A stretch of DNA of 64,000 nt from Theropithecus gelada (GCF_003255815.1 NC_037689.1:28065527-28129526), one strand, 5' to 3'; shown: positions 23,893-36,259, counted from the first letter of the stretch. The notes: generated from the sequence alone by a model not told the origin. Numbers and translations: made by a program.

Positions 23893-24579
23893 GAAATCAT
23901 TTCTTTACATAGTTGGTTCTATTGAATGGAGTTCTTCATTTATGATTTTCCTAAGTTTTTCATAAATATTTAGGATGTATGTTAGCATGCATGTGCTTGA
24001 CATTAGTACTAAGCTCAGTAAACGTCAGTGGGCACTATACCATTTTAGTGAAGTATTGATGTTCAGTTTGGGAGAAGGAGCGACTCACCTTCCAGACATT
24101 TTTTTCCCCAATTTAAAGTCTTAGCAACTGACATGATTACTCTGGAATAAGTAATTAAAATTAATTTGAGTTACTTAATAGTCATGTAAGCACCAATGTT
24201 TTCTGTTAGAAAATTAAGTAATTAAGATAACTATTGATCATTATGGATGACAATATAAATGAATATTTCCAAAGGGAAGAGCTCTCAATTTTTCATCTAT
24301 GTACTTAATCACTTAAACTGGAATCTTGTCTACTGAGAAATGATGCTTAAATAATACAGAAATAAACACATTGCATTGTTGGGCAAATTGAATAAATGTT
24401 GAGTTTGAATTATTAAACTGAAAGAAAACATTCTGACTAAAGACAATGACCACTCTCTCAATTCCTCAGATATATCTAAAAATACAGAGAAAATAAAATA
24501 GCATCTGGTTATTGGGGCTGAGTTATTCTTGAACCTGGCATAGATTCGGGAAAAGGAAACAGTACAATTTAAAATCTAT
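23893..24579. other. No recognised feature
   Basis: AT-rich unassigned sequence. Confidence 0.4.
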
Positions 24580-25060
24580 CACAACTCCACAATTTGAAAT
24601 TTACCCTAAAGAAATAATCAGATTTACAGAAAGGTTTATATCTGAAGATGTTTACAGATCTTATATCTGAAGAATTTATATCTGAAGAATTTACAGATGT
24701 ACTGATAATAGTGATAATCAGTAACAAGTCCCAATGCTCAACAATATAAAATTAGTTGAATAAATTTAGTGGTAATATTTAGCCATTAAAATGCAGATTA
24801 AAATATGTATCATGATGGAATTTTTTGAAAGTATAGCATTATTTTGTAAACTAGAATGCAAAATTATACATGCAGTATGAACCTACTTTTTAAAACATTT
24901 TCATCTAATGTACATATCAGCTATCATGCATAAAATGCACATCATATAAACAATTTAAACATATGACAAAGTGCTCATCTTTGACAAGCAAAAATATCAG
25001 AGTTTAAATTATTCCTTTTTGCTTGTCCACATTTTTCAAAATGTTTGCAATAAAACTATG
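24580..25060 (+). mobile_element. Probable old L1M 3' fragment
   Basis: Phrases such as 'ATTTAGCCATTAAAATGCAG' and 'TTTTCAAAATGTTTGCAATA' are typical of L1M 3' ends. A local triplication of TATATCTGAAGA (about 24640-24690) is present. Confidence 0.45.
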
Positions 25061-25068
25061 ACTTTTTA

Positions 25069-25149
25069 TTAGTTTAATGCAAAAGTAACTGTGGTTTTTT
25101 GTCATTGCTCTCCATGGCAAAAATTGCAGTCACTTTTGCACCAACCTAA
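25069..25149 (+). mobile_element. MADE1 (mariner-derived MITE)
   Basis: 81 bp, starts TTAGTTTAATGCAAAAGTAA and ends TTTTGCACCAACCTAA, with nearly complementary halves. MADE1 is the short palindromic derivative of Hsmar1. Copies of this family are the source of many miR-548 hairpins; no expression is shown here. Confidence 0.9.
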
Positions 25150-25592
25150 TAAATGAAAAACAAAACCAATGCATTTTATAAAATAAATGCAATGCTATTT
25201 CCTCTTGTCTGAGAGAGCAGATTTTTTAAACACTGTTGACCGGAGATCCTCACTCATGCTAGCACTTCCACTTCTGCATAGATCGCATCTCCTCTCATCT
25301 ACCTTATTAAGGGAGGTGGACCAAAAGAGAAAAAAGGTATGTGTATATACACAATGCAGAGTACTTAGAGTTTGTTAGAAAGAGAATAGTCCTAAAGGGA
25401 AATGAAACACATAACCAAGAAAGTGAGTATGTGTATTGAATGTGAGAGGGGATTATAGAAGGAGTCCACATGGAAGATTTGCCCAGAAAATATCTTTTGA
25501 GTAAAATTCCAAAAGGTAATTGTGAAAAGCAGAAAACACACGAAAGGTCCCAAGGAAGGAGTGCATCTACTGTCCAATATAAGTATGGAGAC
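25150..25592. other. No gene; diverged duplicate of 23164-23305
   Basis: Contains 25373-25510, which shares TGTTAGAAAGAGAATAGTCC with the earlier stretch. Otherwise unassigned. Confidence 0.4.
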
Positions 25593-25980
25593 TGTATTAG
25601 TCCATTCTTGCATTACCATAAAGACATGCCTGAGACTGGGTAATTTATAAAGAAAAGAGTTTTAATTGGCTCAAAGTTCTGCAGACTGTACAGGAAGCAT
25701 GATGCTGGCATTTGCTCCACTTCTGGGGAAGCCTCAGGAAACTTGCAATCAGAAGGGGAAGCATGCCCATATTACATGGCTAGAGCAGGAGAGAAGAGGC
25801 AGGGAGATGCCACACACTTTTGAACAACCAGATCTCACAATAACTTACCATCACAAGAACAGCACCAACGGGAAAATCTGCCCCCATGATCCAATCACCT
25901 CCCACCAGGTCCCACTTCCAGCACTAGGGATTGCAATTTGACAAGAGATTTGGGTGGGGACACAGATCCAAACTATAACA
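25593..25980 (-). mobile_element. MaLR solo LTR (MST/THE1-type, diverged)
   Basis: Runs from TGTATTAGTCCATTCTTG to GATCCAAACTATAACA. It is more diverged than the other MaLR copies and has a longer middle part. Confidence 0.82.
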
Positions 25981-26039
25981 GAGACTGAGAAAGATGAAAA
26001 GCCTACTGTTATTTTGAGCAGATTAGTAAAATGATTTGC

Positions 26040-26112
26040 TATATGTATTTCCCTAGTATCACAGCTAAAGTGCTCTGTTGTCTCTATAGTGTCTTCAGGA
26101 TAAAGTTCACAC
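26040..26112 (+). mobile_element. L2 LINE fragment (first part)
   Basis: Short L2-like piece ending 'TGTCTTCAGGATAAAGTTCA', directly broken by an Alu monomer. Confidence 0.5.
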
Positions 26113-26275
26113 TTTTTATTTTTATTTTAGAGACAGGAGTTTGCTCTGTGGTCCAGGCTGGAGTGCAGTGGTATGATCATGACTTACTGCAGCCTTGAAC
26201 TCCTGGGCTCAAGGGATCCTCCTGCCTCAGCCTCCTGAGTAGCTGGATATATAGGTGCAGGCCATCATGCCTGAC
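26113..26275 (-). mobile_element. FLAM (free left Alu monomer)
   Basis: Reversed left-monomer-only Alu from a TTTTATTTTTATTTTAGAGA tail to 'CATCATGCCTGAC'. No right monomer. Confidence 0.75.
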
Positions 26276-26470
26276 TCCATACTTCCTAATGCGCCTACCT
26301 GACCCACTCATGTCACAGCTGCCCAGTATATGTTCCAGTATTTTTCATACTGTTCCTAATTACCCCAAGTGCACCGTGCAGTTTACTTCACTGTATTTCT
26401 GTGCACCCTGTTCCATCTGGCTCAAAAGTTCTTTATTCCACTCTTTGACAAGTCAACTCTGACTTGTGCA
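26276..26470 (+). mobile_element. L2 LINE fragment (second part)
   Basis: Resumes L2-like text ('GCGCCTACCTGACCCACTC', then 'TTCTTTATTCCACTC'), consistent with FLAM insertion into L2. Confidence 0.45.
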
Positions 26471-26975
26471 ACTCTGACTTGTGCATTGAAACCATCAGTT
26501 TAGGGTTACATTCTCTAACCTGGCACTACTTGAATTTTCTGTTACCATCTTTTAGTTTGTCTACTTCTCGCTCCAGGTGGGGTGCACTCAGAGGACCAGA
26601 ACTCTTCTTAGAGGAGCTTGTGATCATTGATGAATTTAAAGGAAGAAGATACGGAGAAGGAAGTCCATACACATTAGAAAAAGTGTCAAACAGCATACAC
26701 AATGGTTAAAGGGTAAATCATTACAAAATGACAAAAAGGGAGATTTTAGAGTGAAGCCCCTTCTTAACATAGCAAGTAGGACAGACATTTCTATTTCTTC
26801 ACATTTTTCCACCCTCTTGCTATCCCACATCATCCTGGTCTAAGTTGTGGATATCATTAGGTGGGGCTAGGCCATTTAGTAGGAAATGAGACTGTGTAAA
26901 AGACGTAGGATTACTAGGTTTTTCAGAGATGTTTTCACTGAACCATTTTTTTTTTTTAGAATGTGGAGGGTGTTT
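26471..26975. other. No recognised feature
   Basis: A 12-base direct repeat (CAACTCTGACTT) occurs at 26454-26480. Otherwise nothing is recognised. Confidence 0.4.
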
Positions 26976-27108
26976 TGAATATATATATTTTATATATATA
27001 TATACACACACATATACACACACACAAACACACACACACATATATATACACACACACACATATACACACACACATATATACACACACACAAACACACACA
27101 CATATATA
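26976..27108 (+). repeat. (TA)n/(CA)n compound microsatellite
   Basis: TA run, then alternating CA blocks with TATATA interruptions, over 130 bp. Overlapping open frames on both strands are repeat translations. Confidence 0.97.
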
Positions 27109-28743
27109 GTCTCAACTGGAGAGAGTTTTTGTTCTCAGTTTACTTGGGATGCACCATGCCTTCTCTTTGGAAAACAGTCTTAGCTTATGATACTACAGAG
27201 CTCGGGACACAACCAGAGGAGAAAGACTGGGTCCAATTTCTCTGCCTAAGGCTGCAGGCCTAAATGGGAAGCTGTGCTGCACAGTCCAGTTCAGCAGAAA
27301 TGAAGACTATGATTAGGGCACATGGGAAGAATAAGAGAGTGTATCGAACAGAGTCTTAACAATGGTGCACCATTTTTCAGTGTGTTTCACAGGCAATTCC
27401 TGTACACAGACTCCCACTTATGGATTATGGGGATCAGTTAACCCATCTAACAAAGAATGATCCAACAAGATGATGGATTATTCCAGAAGGATTTCAGTGT
27501 ACACACTGACTTTCTTCTATTAAGAAAACATTACAAAATATTGTTGAATTAAAATGAGCTACTTATTAATTATTAAGGCTTTTTATCATGGATACTAGTT
27601 TGGTTGTTTTTCAAGGCTTCAATTCATGGAGAGTTGGAGAGATTGCTAGGGTTGTTTACCTACCTGTGCATTCTCATGAATTAAATTTGCTATAGATGCT
27701 ATAGATATTTATGATTTCTGAGATGTTCATAGGGGAAAAAGGGGAAGGGTATTCTAATCACCATGGCTAATTAATTCTTTTTACTTAAAATGATCCATGA
27801 TGCAATTCATACTGCCTTCAGGTGTTTCCTTTTACTGACAAGTAAGTTCAGATTTAAAAAAAAATTAATTCCGAATTTACAAAAACTCACTCAATAATTT
27901 CCTACTCCACAGTGTACACGAGGGTCTACCGACTTTCATGAAAAATAAAAGTATTGAAGAACCCATTCTAAAAAACTGCTATTAGAAATAAAAAGAAAGT
28001 TCGCGTTTGCTCAGTGGCCTCAAAGTAGTTCCTTTAATCAAATGTTTAATACTGGTAAGCTGCCACATTCTCTCTTCCCACAGGACTGCTCATTTCCCTG
28101 GTTCTGGGCTCCATTTTTAATCAGTTCCGGCACTAAGTATGTGCCCTCAGGGAAATAATTTCCCTCGTTCTATTTTCTCCTCTTGCAGTAAGAGAAGAAC
28201 TGTTTCAATTTCGAAATTATTTGGAATGATTTCTGGTGAAGTGGATTGTGTAGACGCACAGAGAGTACCATGAATGTATTTGCTGGGGCAGGATCATTCT
28301 AAATAAATACTCTTAGGTTTTTCCATTGTTTTCCAATTCTCAAAACCATTTCACAAACATCATCTCATTATGAGATTCAATTCACTAAGAAAATTAACTG
28401 AAAATACAGTTAATGCTATGATTTGGTCAAATCTGTTATTTTTGTTTATTCCTCCTTATCAGTGAACACAAAGGGTAGAAGTATAAACAATTTACATATA
28501 TTTTAAATGACTACATTTTACCCTCAGGAAAGAAAAAAGCATGCAAGATTAATTCTTCATAATCCTATATTTCAAAGCAGGATTTTCACGTTATATTTTA
28601 GTTTTGGATTTCAAGATGCACACAAATAATCTCTGCACACAAAAGAAACAAAAATATTTTTAAAAGTTATTTTATTAACATGGTAACAGTAAATGAAATC
28701 GCCTCGAAAGATTATCTAAAATGTTGCCTGATTTACATGAAGA
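27109..28743. other. Long stretch without recognised features
   Basis: About 1.6 kb with no Alu, L1 or LTR sequence that I recognise. The section 28000-28320 is less AT-rich than its surroundings. No credible coding frame. Confidence 0.4.
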
Positions 28744-29275
28744 CTTTTTTTTCAACTTTTATTTTAGATTCAGGGGGTACATATTCAGATTTTATGACTG
28801 GATATGTATCACGTGATGCTGAAGTTTGAGATACAGTCGATGCTGTCACCCAGGTACTGAACATAGTACCCGATAGTCCTTGCCTCCCTTGTGCCCTCCC
28901 TCTTCTAGTAATCCCCGGTATCTATTGTTCCCATCTGTAGGTACATCTATTCCCAATGTTTAGCTCTCACTTAGAAATGAGAACATGTGGTATTTGGGTT
29001 TTCACTTATCCTAAGTGAATTTAGTGAACAACAACAACAACAACAAAAAACCCAGGTATTTGGGGGTTTTGTTCTTGTGTTAATTCAGTTGGGATAATAG
29101 TCTCCAGCTGCATCCATGTTGCTGCAAATGACATGAATTTATTCTTTTTCACAGCTGTGTATTATTCCACAGTGTATATGCACATTTTCTTATCCAATCC
29201 ACTGTTGATGGGGACCTTGGTGAATTCCATGATTTTGCTATTGTAAATAGTGCTACAATCAATATACAAGTATAG
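28744..29275 (-). mobile_element. L1 3' end (older primate)
   Basis: Reversed L1: poly-T, 'CAACTTTTATTTTAGATTCA', 'AGCTGCATCCATGTTGCTGC', 'CTATTGTAAATAGTGCTAC'. A (CAA)n tract sits at about 29030-29046. Confidence 0.85.
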
Positions 29276-29319
29276 TCATTTTTTGGTAGAACAATTTATT
29301 TTCCTATGTAAAAAGTTTT

Positions 29320-29803
29320 TATTTAATGAACTTATATTTTAAGGAAGTTTTTGTTTCACAGTAAAATTGAAGGGAAAGTACAGACAATTCACAAGTAGCC
29401 TCTGTCTCCACCAACAAACCACCTCTTTGAAAACATACAGCCTCCACCACACCTTTCTAAAATGTAAGCAGTCATGATTGTCAGTTATTATTTTGGATTA
29501 ACTATGACACCTTTCCTTGTTTGGCTCAACATTTTAAATATATTTTATTTTTTAAAGCAATTTTAGGGTCACAGCAAAATTGAGCAAAAGGTACAGAGTA
29601 TCCATGTGCCTCTGCCCCCACACATGCACAGCCTCCCCCACTCTCAACATCCCCTTTTAGAGTGGTACATTTGTGACAACTGATGAACCTACATTGACAC
29701 ATCATTGTCACCTGAAATCCATAGTTCACATTTGGGTTCACTCTTGGTGTTGTTCATTCTAGAGGCTTGAACAAATGTATAATGACATGCATCCATCATT
29801 ATA
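29320..29803 (-). mobile_element. L1M fragments (first part)
   Basis: Two adjacent L1M 3'-region pieces in the same orientation: 29320-29520 and 29540-29803. Both contain a 'CAGCAAAATTGAGCAAAAGG'-like motif. The second is interrupted by MADE1 at 29804. Confidence 0.65.
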
Positions 29804-29871
29804 TTAGGTTGGTGCAAAAGTAATTATGGGTTTTGCCAATACTCTGGTGCAATACTTTTGCACCAACCTAA
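29804..29871 (+). mobile_element. MADE1 inserted in L1M
   Basis: 68 bp, with ends TTAGGTTGGTGCAAAAGTAA and TTTTGCACCAACCTAA, and TA on both flanks as expected for mariner-type integration. L1M continues after it. Confidence 0.95.
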
Positions 29872-30235
29872 TAGTATCACACAGAATAGTTTCCTTGCCT
29901 TAAAAATCCTCTATGCTCCACCTATTAAAGCGTCCCTCCTGCATACTCCTGTCAACCCCTGACTACCTTTTCACTGTCTCCACAGTTTTGTCTTTTCCAG
30001 AATGTCATATAGTTGGAATTATACAGCATATAGCCTTTTTAAACTGGCTTCTTTCACTTGGTAATATGCATGTCTTTTTGAGGCTTGATTCTCACTTATT
30101 TATAGTGCTGAGTAATATTCCATTGTCTGGATGCACAACAGTACATTTATCCATTCACCTACTGAAGAACATCTAGGTGGCTTCCAAGTTTTGGCAACGA
30201 TGAATAAAGCTGCTATAAACATCCTGCTGTACTCT
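29872..30235 (-). mobile_element. L1M fragment (second part)
   Basis: Continues the L1M: 'TTGTCTTTTCCAGAATGTCA', 'AGTAATATTCCATTGTCTGG', 'GATGAATAAAGCTGCTATAA'. Confidence 0.75.
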
Positions 30236-30639
30236 ATCTGAAATATCCCAAATAGACCAATCCATATTGCCTTTGCTTCTCACAGCAAAATTTTACATGT
30301 TACTGCCGTTTGTTAAAAAAATTATATGAAAAGGCATAATATTGATTTTTATTGGACCTTGACAACATATTTCTAATTTTATCAGAAAAGGGCAAAATAT
30401 TTTAAACAAATTAAAGGAAGAAGAATGGGAGGAAGGAACTTACTGTGATGGGATGTTAGTATAGTTTATAAAAGTGTGACAATTAATAAAAATGATACTA
30501 TGAAATAATGTATATGCCCAATGTTTATATATTGGGCATAACCACATAATAAAATATTACAAAGCAGTCAGTACAAATGTGGAATATTTACTAATCTACA
30601 GAAACTTTAGTTACATAATGTTGAGTGTATAAGGCAGAT
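30236..30639. other. No recognised feature
   Basis: AT-rich. TATATGCCCAATG...ATATTGGGCATA (about 30513-30540) is a short inverted repeat. Confidence 0.4.
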
Positions 30640-31122
30640 ATTCAAAAGTTTCAAAGATATAAACCTAAACAGTAAAAATGAATAAAACATGGTATATCCG
30701 TGCAAATATTACTTGGAAATTAAAAAGAAATGAACATATTATATTCATATACAACATGAATGTATTGTATATATTTATTATATATGATACATATTATAAC
30801 ATGGATGAACCTGAAAATGTTATATTAAGCAGAAGAAGGCAGATGCAGAAGATCACATATGATATCATTTCATTTTTCTGAAATATCCTAAATGGATCAA
30901 TCCATAGTGACAGAAAGTAGACCATTGACTGTCTAGGCCTTGGAGAGATGGCGGGGGGGTTGAGGGGACGATGGTTAAGAGATGTGGGGTTTCTCTCTGG
31001 GGTAATAAAAAGTTGTAAAATGGATCATGGTGATGGATGCACAGCCCTGTGAATAAAAGCTGTTGGACTGTACAATTTAAATGGGTGCATTGTAAACTGT
31101 GAGTTATATCTCAACAAAGCTG
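30640..31122 (+). mobile_element. L1M 3' end
   Basis: Sense L1ME/L1M4-like sequence: 'ATGGATGAACCTGAAAATG', 'CATGGTGATGGATGCACAG', 'TAAACTGTGAGTTATATCTC', ending AACAAAGCTGTT. Confidence 0.75.
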
Positions 31123-31518
31123 TTTTTTATTTATTTATTTATTTTTTATTATACTTTAAGTTCTGGGTTACATGTGCAGAACATGCAGTTTTGTTACATA
31201 GGTTTACACATGCCATGGTGGTTTGCTGCACCCATCAACCCGTCACCTACATTAGGTATTTCTCCTGTTATCCCTCCCCTAGCTCCCCACCCCCCGACAC
31301 ACCCCAGTGTGTGATGTTCCCCTCCCTGTGTCCATGTGTTCTCATTGATCAACTCCCACTTATGAGCGAGAACATGCGGTGTTTGGTTTTCTGATCTTGT
31401 GATAGTTTGCTGAGAATGATGGTTTCCAGCTTCATCTATGTGACTGCAAAGGACATGAACTCATCCTTTTTACGGCTGCATAGTATTCCATGGTATATAT
31501 GTGCCACATTTTGTTAAT
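31123..31518 (-). mobile_element. L1PA/L1PB 3' end
   Basis: Reversed primate L1 starting with TTTATTTATTTATT and 'ATTATACTTTAAGTTCTGGG', through 'TAGTATTCCATGGTATATAT'. 5'-truncated, inserted at the tail of the older L1M. Confidence 0.9.
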
Positions 31519-31572
31519 CATATATATATGTGTGTGTGTGTGTGTGTATGTGTATATATGCATATATATAAT
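31519..31572 (+). repeat. (TA)n/(TG)n microsatellite
   Basis: Alternating purine-pyrimidine tract following the L1 fragment. Confidence 0.9.
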
Positions 31573-33245
31573 TTAATTGGAGAAAAATGAGAATACGGTT
31601 AACCAATTTTCAAAATAATCACCCACTATTCTACCACACTAGAGACAAAAACTGTCTGCTTTATTTAAGGCTCTATTTTTACTCCAGCCACTAAACAACA
31701 TATAATGATTATATCTGTGTTCATTATCAGTGTTTTCTTACATAAATGTGTCATAACTAATTAATCAATAGCTATCATAGGAGAGTAAATTCATTCTGAT
31801 ATTTTGGTGTTGCAAAATTCCTCGGTATTATTGAATTTCCCACTTCTGCTATTTTTCTCTGGTTAAGTTCCTAAAATTATGTTTACAGAAACACATTTAA
31901 GACATTTTAAGGTCTTTATTATATATTTCCTAATGGCTCACCATAAATAAATGTTAAACACATTTATCAAAAGTGTCCAAGAGTCTCTTTTCCCCTATAT
32001 CTTGGCCCACATTGTCTATGATTTACCATTATATTTCAGTTTCTTCATGGGAAACTTATGCAGTGTTTAAATGCTAGCAAGTTTTGTTTACCAGTGACTT
32101 TAAACATTTTTATATGTTTATGGGTCTTATAAATGCATTTGTAAATAGTTTTTTATAGCCTTATCTAACATTTTATTTTATTAATATTTTTCTATTGATG
32201 TTAAGAACTCTTTATATAATAATTGTTCAATACATGTAAGCCACATGTTTAAAAAGCTAGTCTCTGCATATTTGTACATGTCCTTTATGTTACAGAGAAG
32301 CATTTATTTGTATAGTAAAACTTGTAAGTATTTTCTTTTTCATTAAAAAATATATTGTTGAGCTCTGTCTATGGGTAAGAGACACTATTACCAGAGTATT
32401 AATGGTAAGAAAAATACACCTTGTCTTTCTCATGAGGAGATAAGAAGGCTAATGTTTAAAATTACAGAAATAAATATACAGCTAATAATTTTTATAAATG
32501 TTATAAAGAGGTATCAAAATGTTCCCCAGGGAGATTCTATAATCTATAGAGTTGGTGTATATGGGCAAGAAATGATGTTGGAGCTACTGTCTGAAGGATG
32601 ACTTAGTGTCCATTATGTGTGTGGAGGGGATTAGGGGTTTGGGGTGGGAGGAAGGCAAGGTGGATGGCAGAACCAGGTGTATGCTGGTAGCCAAAGTAGG
32701 TGGTTTCCTTCTGATTTCTATATTTAGGGTCCAGCTTAGAAAATCTTTCTACATCCCCAAATTCTATCAATGTTTATCTATATCTTATAATGTATTTATT
32801 ATTTTTAAAACTTTATTTATTATTTTTTAAACTGCATTTCCATCTTGACATGTACTTGCTATAGGTTGTGAGGCAGGGATCTAGTTGTCTAATTACTGTT
32901 TTGCTGATGTTGCTTTTTCCCATCAAGTGGTTAGCTAGCCCTGTTAATATTAAAAGATAGCTTCATCATATATTAAATTCTGGTAAATATGCTGGTCTCA
33001 CGTGCCTATAAAATAATGTCAATGAAATTAGAATTAACTTATATGCAGAAATAATGCATGTAATTTTAGTCATAAAAATGCAAAAATGTATCATAAAATC
33101 ATATCAGGTCTTTAATAGATGTCATAAGTACTCATATTAAAGATATGACTGAGATAAAAATAAGATTTTTTTTAAAGATCACTTGTACCATTGTACTCTT
33201 TCTAGAATCTTCATGGAAGGATTCTGCCTTCTTCACAGTGGTCTA
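31573..33245. other. Long stretch without recognised features
   Basis: AT-rich, no named repeat. 32040-32290 has some L1-like wording but is not convincing. Confidence 0.35.
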
Positions 33246-33290
33246 TTAGGCTGGTGCAAAAGTAACTGTGGTTTTGGACATGGCACTATA
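33246..33290 (+). mobile_element. Partial MADE1
   Basis: TTAGGCTGGTGCAAAAGTAA and CTGTGGTTTTGG match one half of MADE1. The complementary second half is absent, so it cannot form the usual hairpin. Confidence 0.8.
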
Positions 33291-33689
33291 TTATGAAAGC
33301 TCCTTTTGGCAGAAATCCATTTATTTCTACTTTTCTTATTCATCCTGAATATCTAACAGTTTTCTTTTTTCTACAGCACTCATTAATGTATCCATTTCAA
33401 TCAACAAAGAGCTCATGTCCTTGGGGTAGACAAGTTTTTATAAACAGTGCACTAAAACACTAACCTTACAGTTAAAGATTATAAATTGTTGCTGCCTGAT
33501 AACAAACAAGCTCTGAATAAAAATAGTCACTGTTAAGTGAATGAAAAGGAAAGTTGTAAGTGAAAGGAGATATTTGCAACAAATATAGCCCCCAAAAGAG
33601 CTTGAGATAGTAGAATATATAATGGGTGGCTTCAAATCTATCAGAGAGAAATAAAGACAACCAAATACAAATAAAAGAAAGAGACTTTC
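33291..33689. other. No recognised feature
   Basis: Nothing recognised on either strand. Confidence 0.35.
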
Positions 33690-33862
33690 ATGGGCATTGT
33701 ATAAAAGAGAATTCCTAAACAGGCAGGAAACATGAAAAGTTGTTCAAACTTATTAGCAGTCAGGTAAATGCAAATGAAGCCATAAAGTGATACCATCACA
33801 CACTTACCTGGATTTCCAAATTTAAAGAGATTCACAATACTGAGTGTTGCAAGGACTTAGAA
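33690..33862 (+). mobile_element. L1M fragment (first part)
   Basis: 'AAAAGTTGTTCAAACTTATT' and 'GCAAATGAAGCCATAAAGTG' match ORF2-end L1M text. Interrupted at 33863. Confidence 0.7.
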
Positions 33863-34078
33863 CAGTGCTGTCCCATAGAACTTTTTGTGATGATAAAAGT
33901 GTTCTTTCTGTGCTGTTAAATATAGAAGCCACTAGCTGCATGAGGCCATGTAGACCTTGAAATTTGGCTACTCGGACTAAGGAGCTAAATATTTAATATT
34001 TTATTTTATTTTATTTTATTATAATTAAATCTAAACAACTATATGTGACTGGTGGCTACCAAATGGGATAGAGCATTC
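33863..34078 (+). mobile_element. hAT-type nonautonomous DNA transposon in L1M
   Basis: Starts CAGTGCTGTCCCATAGAAC and closes near 'GTGGCTACCAAATGGGATAG', the ends of a common MER-type hAT element. A (TTTTA)n tract lies at 33995-34020. L1M resumes directly after it. Confidence 0.75.
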
Positions 34079-34665
34079 CACGGGAATTCCACTGTTGGTG
34101 GAAGTGTAAATTAATACAAACTCTATGAAGAGCTTATGTCATTATTTACCAAAGTTGAATGTACACATACCCCAAGACACATCAATTTCACTTTTAGGTA
34201 TATATCCAAAGACATTTATTTACAATAGCCCCAAGTGGGAAACACACTAAGGGTTCATCTGTAGTAATATCAATCAATAAATTAGTATTTTCATGCAATA
34301 GAATACCACATAGCAATAAAAATGAACTAACCACCACTACACACAACACTGATGAATCTCACAAACATAACACTAAGCAAAATAAGCCAGATGCAAAATA
34401 ATAATTATTCTACAATTTAATGTATTTAATATCAAAAAGATACTGAACTGGTCTGTGGTGCAGTCATAATTGGGAGGCTGGTGGAGAGGAAGCAGAGGAG
34501 TTAGTGGTGAGAGGATCTGCTTGCCAGATTCTTGACCATTTTTCAAAGACGGAGGTACATGCACAGGTGTGTTCTCTTGTGATAATTCATCAAGCTGCAT
34601 ATGAATTATTTGTGCACTTGTCTGTATGTATGCTATAGTTCCACTTCAATGGTAAACACAGCAAA
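34079..34665 (+). mobile_element. L1M fragment (second part)
   Basis: 'CCACTGTTGGTGGAAGTGTA', 'AGCAATAAAAATGAACTAAC', 'TGAATCTCACAAACATAAC' and a 3' end near 'CTATAGTTCCACTTCAATGG'. Confidence 0.75.
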
Positions 34666-35058
34666 AAATGGCATGTTAGTAGTACATTTAATGACGTGGA
34701 AAACTATGCCACAGTGCCCAAGAACGTAAACTTCAATAACTCAGAGTAATCTCTGATTGCTTTGAATTTTTTAAAAGTTTTAGGGATCCCTTATCTCATT
34801 TATTTTTAAATATCATTTCTCTTTTATATATACACAAAATTGGTGTAACTAAATAAACAAAAAAGTGCTGTTTGAATAAGTATAAAATACAAACTATAAG
34901 TGATAAGAAAATATTGTATCATCTGTTTAAATGGCGATGTTTACTTCATCTCTTTCAGAGGCCAAGAATAGGGGTGCGTCTTATCATTGAAGGTCTCTTA
35001 GATACAAGGAAAAGCAGTGGCTATTTGATTATTGAGAATTCCCAAAGCAACACAAGGC
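34666..35058. other. No recognised feature
   Basis: Nothing recognised on either strand. Confidence 0.35.
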
Positions 35059-35361
35059 ACTTTTTTTTTTTGTTTGTTTTCTGAGACAGAGTCTTACTCT
35101 GTCACCCAGGCTAGAGAGCAGTGTGATCTCAGCTCACTACAACCTCTGCCTCCTGGGCTCAAGCAATTCTTGTGCCTCAACCTTCAGAGTAGCTGGAATT
35201 ACAGACATGCACCACCACACCTGGCTAATTTTTGTATTTTTGGTGGAGACGGGGTTTTACCACATTGGCCAGGCTGGTCTTGAACTCCTGACCTCAAGGG
35301 ATCCGCCCACCTCAACCTCCCAAAGTGCTGGAATTACAGGCATGAGTCACTACACCCAGTC
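35059..35361 (-). mobile_element. Alu (J/S)
   Basis: Reversed full-length Alu from a TTTGTTTGTTTTC tail to 'CACTACACCCAGTC'. Diverged at many CpG sites. Confidence 0.9.
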
Positions 35362-35966
35362 ACAAGACACCTTGTTTACAGGACACAGAAATTACAGGAC
35401 AGGCCATGACTCCAGAGTGAATTCAGATAGTGCTCCTATTGAGACCAGATGAGAACTGAAGAAACAGAAGCAAAAGGATTGAGGAGGCATTGAGTAAACA
35501 GCAGTTCCTAATGGGAATTGGATAAATACATAAATAAAAATTTAAATAAATTGTAATACAAACAGGAATTTACACATACAGGAATAAAAATGAAACTTCT
35601 CTTGGTCATTCTATCAAAATTGTGAGTGAAGCTTCCCTCTCAAGTATTGCTACTCCTATTGAATCATGGAGGTCTAATTAGCTATTTTGCAGGAATAAAC
35701 ATCTTTGTCTATGAGTAGGTAAAGTCAAAGAAAAGAATTTAGTGAAAATCTATGTTTATTGCAAACTAAAATTATAGGTACTTTGCTAATTAGTTCAGAA
35801 TAGCCCATTTAAGTTGCTATATATCCAAAAATACTACTGGGGCTTATTGGAAACATTCATCATTGTGCTACAATCTGACACATTTCATTTTGTTGATTTG
35901 TGTATGGAAATGCACAAATTTTCTTCTCAATCCTTCAGAGCAAACGGGAATAAAAACTCCCAGTTC
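35362..35966. other. No recognised feature
   Basis: Nothing recognised on either strand. Confidence 0.35.
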
Positions 35967-36259
35967 AGGGACAGGTGAAGTGGCTCACACCTGTAATTCC
36001 AGCACTTTGGGAGGCTGAGTTTTGAGGATCTCTTGAGGCCCGGAGTTCAGTTTAAGATGAGCTGGGTAATACAGCGAGGTCTTGTTCTGTACAAAAATAT
36101 GCAAAAATTAGCCAGGCATGATGGTGTGCACCTGAAGCCCCAGCTACTTGGGAGGCTGAGGTAGGAGGATCACTTGAGCCTAGGAGTTCTAGGCTGCAGT
36201 GAACTAGGATCATACTACTGCCCTCCAGCCTGGGTGACAGAGCAAGATTCCAACTCAAA
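35967..36259 (+). mobile_element. Alu (J-like) heading a composite array
   Basis: Sense Alu from 'GGACAGGTGAAGTGGCTCAC' to 'TGACAGAGCAAGATTCCAAC'. Its A-rich tail has become a GAAA/GGAA array. Confidence 0.88.

Noticed and set aside
26820..27183. Tyrosine/threonine/histidine or cysteine/valine-rich frames
   Set aside because: Translation of the TA/CA microsatellite.
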